Below, piece after piece: positions 4,888-8,835 of a stretch of DNA of 8,835 nt. Source of the stretch: JABFXC01 sp035551575 (GTDB lineage Bacteria; Gemmatimonadota; Gemmatimonadetes; Gemmatimonadales; Gemmatimonadaceae); the NCBI GenBank assembly GCA_035551575.1, contig DASZNJ010000321.1:1-8835 (forward strand), in the 5' to 3' direction. The position numbers and the translations under genes were made by a program. The notes beneath the pieces were generated by a model. The model made no database searches and was not told where the DNA came from. It saw nothing but the letters and a program-made list of their open reading frames with translations. How positions within the stretch are numbered: the stretch's first letter is position 1; every line of letters begins with the position of its first letter.

Positions 4888-6807
4888 TCAGGCAACCACG
4901 GTGGTCCGGAGGCGGCCATCGCCGCGGCGGTCCTCGGCGTCGCCGTCGCCGGCGACGCGGAAGAACTGCACGAGGCTGTGCAGCGCGTCGGCCTGCGCCG
5001 CCATCTCCTGCGCGGTGGCGGCGAGGTCCTCGGCGGCGAGCGCGTTCCGCCCGGTCACGCCGTCGACCTGCTTCATCGCCTCGTTCACCTCGGCGATTCC
5101 GGTCGCCTGGTCGGTCGACGCCGCCGACACCTGCTGGACGATCTCGGTGGTCTGGCGCGTCGACTGGAGCAGCCCGGCGACGAGCGTCTCCGAGTTGCGG
5201 GTGATGTTCTGGCTCTTCCGGGCGAGGGTGCGAATCCCTTCCGCCGCCGCCTGGCTGCGCGAGGCGAGCTCGCGCACCTCGGTGGCGACCACCGAGAAGC
5301 CGCGCCCGTGGTCGCCGGCGCGCGCCGCCTCGATGAGCGCGTTGAGCGAAAGGACGTTCGTCTCGTTCGCGATCTCGTCCATGATCGTGATCCGCTCGAG
5401 GATGTCGCGCATCATCGCCACCGTCTCGCGCATCGCGTCCCCGCTCTGGGTGATCGACTGCGCGCCGAAGTCGGTGATGCGCTTCATCTCCTGGCCGTTC
5501 TCGGCGGTGCGGGCGATCAGGGTGTTCATGCGCTCGAGGTGGGCGATCGTCGTCTGGATCGCCGCCGACTCGTCGCGCGTCCCGCCCGACAGCTGCTGTG
5601 CCGAGCCGGCGACCTGCGCCGCGGCGGCGCTGATCGCCTCGGCGCCGGAGCGGAGCGCGGTCGTCACCTCGGTCAGCCGCGCGGTCATCGCGACGAAGGC
5701 GCGGCCGAAGCTGTCGGCGTCCGAGCGCGGGGCCACGCTGACCCCGACGTTGCCCTCGCTGATGCTGGTCGCGACCTCGGCCATCTCGCGGAGGTAGCCG
5801 GTCATGCTGCCTAACGCGTGTCCGATCGCGTCGTCGGCGCCGCGCGGCTCGACGCGGACGTCGAGGTCGCCCTGGGCGACGCGCTCCGAGATGCTGACCA
5901 TCTGCCGCAGCGAATCGACCATCTCGGCGAACGCCATCCCGAAGGCGTCGCGCCCGGAGCGCGGGACGACGGTCGCCGTGACGTCGCCGCGGGCGATCGC
6001 CCCGGCGGTAGCCGCCATGTCGCGGAGGTAGCCGACCATCCGGCCCATCGACTGCATCAGCCGCCCGATCTCGTCGCTGGAGCGCGCCTCGATGACCACC
6101 GAGACGTCGCCCTCGGCCAGCCGGTCGGCGACCCTGACGGCGTGCGCCATCGGCCCGGTCAGCGAGGTGACCGCGTACCAGCCGAGCGCGCCCAACGCGA
6201 CGATCGCGCCGATCGTGATGAGGATGACGACGTTGCGCGTCCGCGTCTGCTGGCTGGCCGCCGCGGCGAACGCCTCGTTGATGCTGGCGACGTCGCGCTT
6301 CGTCCCGTTCTCGAGGGCGGTGTTGATCGCCGTGTACTGCTCGTGCATCTGCCCCTGTGACTGGGCGATCTGCTCGCCCATCTCGCCGGCGATCATCCCC
6401 TCGGTGGTCTTCCGCGCGAGGATGTAGTAGCGGGTGAACGCGGCGTTGATGCTGTCGAGCGACGCCGCCCGGGCGACCGGGTTCTGCTTCGCCTGGCGAA
6501 GGGCGTCGGCGATCACCCGGCGCAGGCTGTCGGCGCCCTCCAGCTGGTCCTTGTCGCGCGCCGACGCGGCGTCGAGAAGGGTCCGCTGGAGGTGCGACAG
6601 CTCCTCCTGGAGGGTGCGACTGAGCTGGACCGACGGGTAGTATCCGTCGCGGATCGTGCGCAGCCTGCTCTCGTTCTTCCGCCCGAGGCTGACGGTGAGG
6701 ACGAGCGTCAGCAGGAGCGCCACGGCGGCGAGGCCGGGAAGGAGGAGGATCTTCTGGCGAAAGCTGAGGGACAACCGCCGCGTGACGCCCTGCTGGCGCG
6801 TGTTCAT
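4888..6807 (-). CDS. Methyl-accepting chemotaxis protein with four HAMP-type repeats
   Basis: A 639-residue chemoreceptor. Transmembrane helix 1 spans about residues 19-41 and helix 2 about 192-215. Between them are about 150 residues of amphipathic helix, like a four-helix-bundle ligand domain, with no other sensor fold visible. Four HAMP-like units follow, marked by GDVSVVIEARSSDEIG (233-248), GDVTATVVPRSGRDAFG (274-290), GDLDVRVEPRGADDAIG (313-329) and GNVGVSVAPRSDADSFG (352-368). The spacing is 39-42 residues, shorter than separate HAMP domains, so neighbouring units probably share helices. The signalling hairpin tip is at about 475-505 (IANETNVLSLNALIEAARAG, then DHGRGF), the CheA/CheW contact region. 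There is no C-terminal NWETF-type CheR tether. The protein would report a periplasmic signal to CheA at the inner membrane. It follows the porin and the small binding protein with a 31-base gap. The start lacks a clear Shine-Dalgarno, but the N-terminus suits a receptor. Confidence 0.95.
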   Translation of the reverse strand: MNTRQQGVTRRLSLSFRQKILLLPGLAAVALLLTLVLTVSLGRKNESRLRTIRDGYYPSVQLSRTLQEELSHLQRTLLDAASARDKDQLEGADSLRRVIADALRQAKQNPVARAASLDSINAAFTRYYILARKTTEGMIAGEMGEQIAQSQGQMHEQYTAINTALENGTKRDVASINEAFAAAASQQTRTRNVVILITIGAIVALGALGWYAVTSLTGPMAHAVRVADRLAEGDVSVVIEARSSDEIGRLMQSMGRMVGYLRDMAATAGAIARGDVTATVVPRSGRDAFGMAFAEMVDSLRQMVSISERVAQGDLDVRVEPRGADDAIGHALGSMTGYLREMAEVATSISEGNVGVSVAPRSDADSFGRAFVAMTARLTEVTTALRSGAEAISAAAAQVAGSAQQLSGGTRDESAAIQTTIAHLERMNTLIARTAENGQEMKRITDFGAQSITQSGDAMRETVAMMRDILERITIMDEIANETNVLSLNALIEAARAGDHGRGFSVVATEVRELASRSQAAAEGIRTLARKSQNITRNSETLVAGLLQSTRQTTEIVQQVSAASTDQATGIAEVNEAMKQVDGVTGRNALAAEDLAATAQEMAAQADALHSLVQFFRVAGDGDAEDRRGDGRLRTTVVA

Positions 6808-6838
6808 CGTGACTGTGGTACGGGTCGTGATCTCGTGC

Positions 6839-7270
6839 CTAGCGCGTGACCGCGATGGTCTTCACGCTTTCCGGGAGCTGCGCGCCGCTCGACACGTAGC
6901 CGATCGCGCCAGGGTTCGCGGCGACGAACGCCACGACCTGCGCCTCCGACGGCTGCTCGATCGGCGGCACCCCGCGGCCCGAGAACAGCGACTGCTGCCA
7001 GTAGTTCTTCATCGTCGGCACGTCGCGGCCGAGCACCGCCATCGAGAACTCGGCGCGGACCGGCGACTTCGGGCCGAGGTCGACCACGGTCACCGACTGC
7101 CCGTGCTTCCACGAGCTCATCTTCTTCAGGTAGACGCGGGCAAGGTCGTCCCTGCTCAGCGCGCTCGTCGGGTTCGCGGCGTTCACGATCACCCGGTACT
7201 GCTGTGCGCCAGCCGGCGCGGCCCCGACCAGGGCCGCCAGGCAGAACGCGAAGGTCAGGATCTTTCGCAT
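6839..7270 (-). CDS. Short PstS-like periplasmic substrate-binding protein
   Basis: A 143-residue secreted protein. The signal peptide is MRKILTFAFCLAALVGAAPAGA, with likely cleavage before QQ at residue 23. The remaining 120 residues resemble a part of PstS-type phosphate-binding proteins: LSRDDLARVYLKKMSSWKHG, an R..F segment, VLGRD, a YWQQSLFSGRG segment, and near the end VAANPGAIGYVSSG, the usual PGAIGYV motif. PstS proteins are normally over 300 residues and have an SGT phosphate loop; here it is absent and only about one lobe remains, so phosphate binding should not be assumed. The start codon has GGAG 10 bases upstream. It lies 16 bases after the porin gene and 31 before the chemoreceptor. 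My recollection is that such small PstS-like proteins often sit beside a porin and a signalling protein in other Gram-negatives. A periplasmic ligand adaptor for the receptor is the likely role (inference). The stop TAG lies in a one-base variant of the dispersed octamer. Confidence 0.85.
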   Translation of the reverse strand: MRKILTFAFCLAALVGAAPAGAQQYRVIVNAANPTSALSRDDLARVYLKKMSSWKHGQSVTVVDLGPKSPVRAEFSMAVLGRDVPTMKNYWQQSLFSGRGVPPIEQPSEAQVVAFVAANPGAIGYVSSGAQLPESVKTIAVTR

Positions 7271-7286
7271 GGTCTGGGGTCTCCGG

Positions 7287-8492
7287 TCAGAAGCTGAACT
7301 GCGCGCCGAGGAGCATCGCGTCGGTCTCGTTGGGCAGCGGGCTGGTGGTGTTGCCCGGGATCGCGTACGCCGCCGACAGCTTCGCGACGAGGTCGTCGCG
7401 GTTCGGCTGGGCGAAGCGGTTGCCCTCGATATGGTGGTAGGAGAGCTTCATGACGAAGCTCGGCGAGAACCAGTAGTTGAGCCCCGCCGCGGTCTCCTTG
7501 TGCGAGAGCAGCGACTTGCCGAGCTCCGGGTAGTCGGAGCACGGCGCGGCGCAGCCGCGCTTCTTCCCCTTGAGGTGCGTGCTCGCGCGGTCGAACAGCC
7601 CGGCGACCTGGAGCCCGCCGGCGACGCGATAGGCGCCCTCGTAGTACCAGCCGTTCTGGCGATCGTGGTCGCTCTCGATCTCGCGCAGCACTTCCGAGCG
7701 GAGGGCGACGCGATTCGCGACGTACTCGAACGAGTGCGCGATCGTCCGGATGTTGCCGCGGCCGGGGATCGGCAGCTCGTTGGTGTTGCCGTGGTAGCCG
7801 GACGACCCGATGCGCATCCCGGTGATCGGGAGGTTGATCATCAGGCGGCCGCCGTAGGTCTGGTCGGTGAGCTCGGTGCCGACGCCGTCGCTGACGCCGG
7901 TCCACGGGCGGTAGCCCTGGAGCACGCGATAGGCATCGAGCGTCGGCTCGTACTCGTCGCGGTTCAGCCCACCACCATAGATGTCATAGTCGAGCGACAT
8001 CCCCATGAACACCGGGACGTTGCCGGTGAGGCCGACGCCGCGGTATGCCTCGGCGATGTTCGCCGTCGGGCCGTAGACGGCCATCGGCGCCTCGATGAAC
8101 GGGCGCGTCGTGCCGATGTCGATGGTCTCGGTGTAGAGACCGAACGGCTGCTTCACCTGGCCGGCGCGCAGCTTCAGGTAGTCGCGGAAGTCGTACTGCG
8201 CGAAGACGTAGTCGAGCGCCGTCTGCGTCGTGCCGCTGAAGTCGAACTTCACCTGGGTGATGAAGGACAGCTTCTCATCCATGTGCCCGGTGAGGGTGAT
8301 CCCGGCGACCGAGTTGCGCGAGCTGCCGCGGTTCTGCGCGCCGAGATAGAGGTTGCTGTTGTTGGTCGCGCCGGAGTTCCACGAGCCGAAGCCGTGGATC
8401 TCGACGTTCTGCGGGGTGAGGCCCTGGGCGCCCGCGGTCGCGGCGGACAGCGCCATGGCGATCGCGAGGGTGCGGACGTTGTGAGAGCGCAT
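7287..8492 (-). CDS. Outer-membrane porin (beta barrel)
   Basis: A 401-residue exported protein. The signal peptide starts MRSHNVRTLAIAMALSAATAGA, with cleavage expected near AGA/QG. The mature part begins with a strand-like VEIHGFGSWNSGATNN segment and alternates aromatic and polar residues throughout, as beta barrels do. A GQVKQPFGLYTETID segment with TTRPF (about residues 117-138) resembles the Q-x-K-x-P-F-x-L motif of OprP/O-like and related porins. The last residue is Phe (GAQFSF), the recognition signal for the outer-membrane assembly machinery. A GCAAPC loop near residue 315 could form a disulfide. The frame is open to 8555, but the extra 21 residues would hide the signal peptide, so ATG 8492 is preferred although no good Shine-Dalgarno precedes it. 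It is the first gene of the likely porin-binding protein-receptor transcript. The permeating solute is unknown. Confidence 0.87.
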   Translation of the reverse strand: MRSHNVRTLAIAMALSAATAGAQGLTPQNVEIHGFGSWNSGATNNSNLYLGAQNRGSSRNSVAGITLTGHMDEKLSFITQVKFDFSGTTQTALDYVFAQYDFRDYLKLRAGQVKQPFGLYTETIDIGTTRPFIEAPMAVYGPTANIAEAYRGVGLTGNVPVFMGMSLDYDIYGGGLNRDEYEPTLDAYRVLQGYRPWTGVSDGVGTELTDQTYGGRLMINLPITGMRIGSSGYHGNTNELPIPGRGNIRTIAHSFEYVANRVALRSEVLREIESDHDRQNGWYYEGAYRVAGGLQVAGLFDRASTHLKGKKRGCAAPCSDYPELGKSLLSHKETAAGLNYWFSPSFVMKLSYHHIEGNRFAQPNRDDLVAKLSAAYAIPGNTTSPLPNETDAMLLGAQFSF

Positions 8493-8592
8493 TCGAGCGT
8501 GGGGGGACGGGTCGGCGGAGCCGAGTGATGTGTTGACGACGATGCGTCGCCACATAGACTCTGCCTAACCGTTCTCGTCACGCCATCTGCGC

Positions 8593-8607
8593 CGCCTGTG
8601 ACAGGCG
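8593..8607. repeat. Short hairpin in the porin leader region
   Basis: CGCCTG (8593-8598) pairs with CAGGCG (8602-8607) around a TGA loop. It lies about 100 bases upstream of the porin start. It might be a leader structure or an operator half-site pair; no T tract follows, so a terminator role is unlikely. Confidence 0.4.
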
Positions 8608-8622
8608 CCGACTTGACGCCGA

Positions 8623-8650
8623 TGAGGCGCTTCTCATGAAGCATTTCTCA
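8623..8650. promoter_or_regulatory. Tandem 14-bp dyad repeat, possible regulator binding site
   Basis: Two 14-base units stand directly side by side: TGAGGCGCTTCTCA (8623-8636) and TGAAGCATTTCTCA (8637-8650), matching at 11 of 14 positions. Each unit is itself an imperfect palindrome (TGAG...CTCA and TGA...TCA). The site is 130-160 bases upstream of the porin start, a normal place for an activator or two-dimer regulator site. No regulator gene is nearby, so the binding factor is unknown. Confidence 0.4.
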
Positions 8651-8835
8651 CCGGACGGCGTGCGCGCGCCGATGTCGTTGTCGCGGCGCGCGATACGCGG
8701 GGCGCTGCCTAACGGCGGAGGGGGAGGGCTTGCGCGCGCGCGGCCGCCCGGCTATCGCGCGGTCGCGGCCAGTCGCAAGGCGGGAGCAGGCGACGGCTGT
8801 CAGGCATCGGCCGACAGCGGATCACTGCGGCGCGG

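Larger units (their letters stand above)
68..8714 (-). repeat. Dispersed oriented octamer CGTTAGGC (7 exact copies)
   Basis: Read on the minus strand, CGTTAGGC occurs at 68-75, 1117-1124, 1807-1814, 2337-2344, 2739-2746, 5809-5816 and 8707-8714. One-base variants are at 6837-6844 and 8563-8570. None was found in the opposite orientation. Six exact copies are inside genes, always in the frame where TTA-GGC encodes Leu-Gly after Ala or Thr; the others are at or between gene ends. The span given covers the whole series, not a single element. Confidence 0.75.
8493..8835. other. Gene-free region upstream of the porin
   Basis: About 340 bases without a supported gene. It should carry the promoter of the porin operon, but I cannot point to a convincing -35/-10 pair. 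What is visible: two copies of the dispersed octamer type (8563-8570, one base off, and an exact copy at 8707-8714), a short hairpin, a tandem 14-bp repeat, and very GC-rich runs such as GCGCGCGCGCGG near 8732. The frames reading through it are not gene-like. Confidence 0.6.

Noticed and set aside
4747..5814. Plus-strand open frame of 355 codons opposite the chemoreceptor.
   Set aside because: The minus-strand frame encodes an unmistakable chemoreceptor signalling domain here. The plus frame is an Arg/Asp/His-rich shadow.
7269..8528. Plus-strand open frame of 419 codons opposite the porin.
   Set aside because: The minus strand has a signal peptide, beta-strand pattern and terminal Phe. The plus frame lacks any motif and is an antisense shadow.
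8593..8607. Intrinsic terminator at the hairpin upstream of the porin.
   Set aside because: The stem is only 6 bp and no T tract follows on either strand. No gene ends nearby.
68..8714. GCCTAAC/GTTAGGC matches the core-site consensus of integron attC sites (RYYYAAC/GTTRRRY).
   Set aside because: Most copies lie in the middle of conserved genes, all in one orientation, without the paired second core and imperfect stem that an attC needs. No integrase is present.

Overview
The window is very GC-rich DNA in which every supported gene lies on the minus strand, so it is read from right to left. The high GC, the Gram-negative envelope proteins (a porin ending in Phe, an exported lipoprotein-like binding protein) and the striking over-use of the word CGTTAGGC suggest a Gemmatimonadota-like bacterium. 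This taxonomic guess is an inference from general impression; no marker gene is present to prove it.

Right-hand region (about 8835 to 3651): four genes in a row that look like an uptake-and-sensing cluster. They are an outer-membrane porin (8492-7287), a very short PstS-like periplasmic binding protein (7270-6839), a membrane chemoreceptor with four HAMP-type repeats (6807-4888), and an orphan NMT1/SsuA-type substrate-binding protein with a lipoprotein-like signal (4748-3651). Gaps between the first three are only 16 and 31 bases, so they are probably cotranscribed. The fourth follows after 139 bases, and a strong hairpin terminator (3629-3597) ends the group. No ABC permease or ATPase is present. 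The binding proteins may therefore feed ligand information to the chemoreceptor rather than to a transporter (inference).

Middle region (about 3650 to 2988): a gene-free stretch of about 660 bases. It holds the terminator, two different tandem duplications (41 bp and 53 bp units), a long imperfect inverted repeat with arms near 3141-3207 and 3497-3430, and many short GACGAGG/CCTCGTC words. At its left edge is a promoter with a perfect TTGACA -35 box and an 18-bp perfect palindrome centred on CpG, which is the form expected of a LacI-family operator.

Left-hand region (2987 to 1): a LacI-family regulator, a FabH/KAS III-like ketosynthase and an AMP-forming acyl-CoA ligase that runs off the window. 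The joints are 4-base overlaps (GTGA and ATGA), so this is a tightly coupled operon, probably repressed by its own first product. The ketosynthase keeps the catalytic Cys but has Thr and Tyr where FabH has its His and Asn, so it is unlikely to be ordinary FabH. Together the genes suggest a regulated acyl-CoA condensation or lipid/secondary-metabolite branch whose product is unknown.

Across the window the octamer CGTTAGGC (minus strand) occurs seven times exactly, always in the same orientation. It accounts for every TTA leucine codon I could find in the genes.
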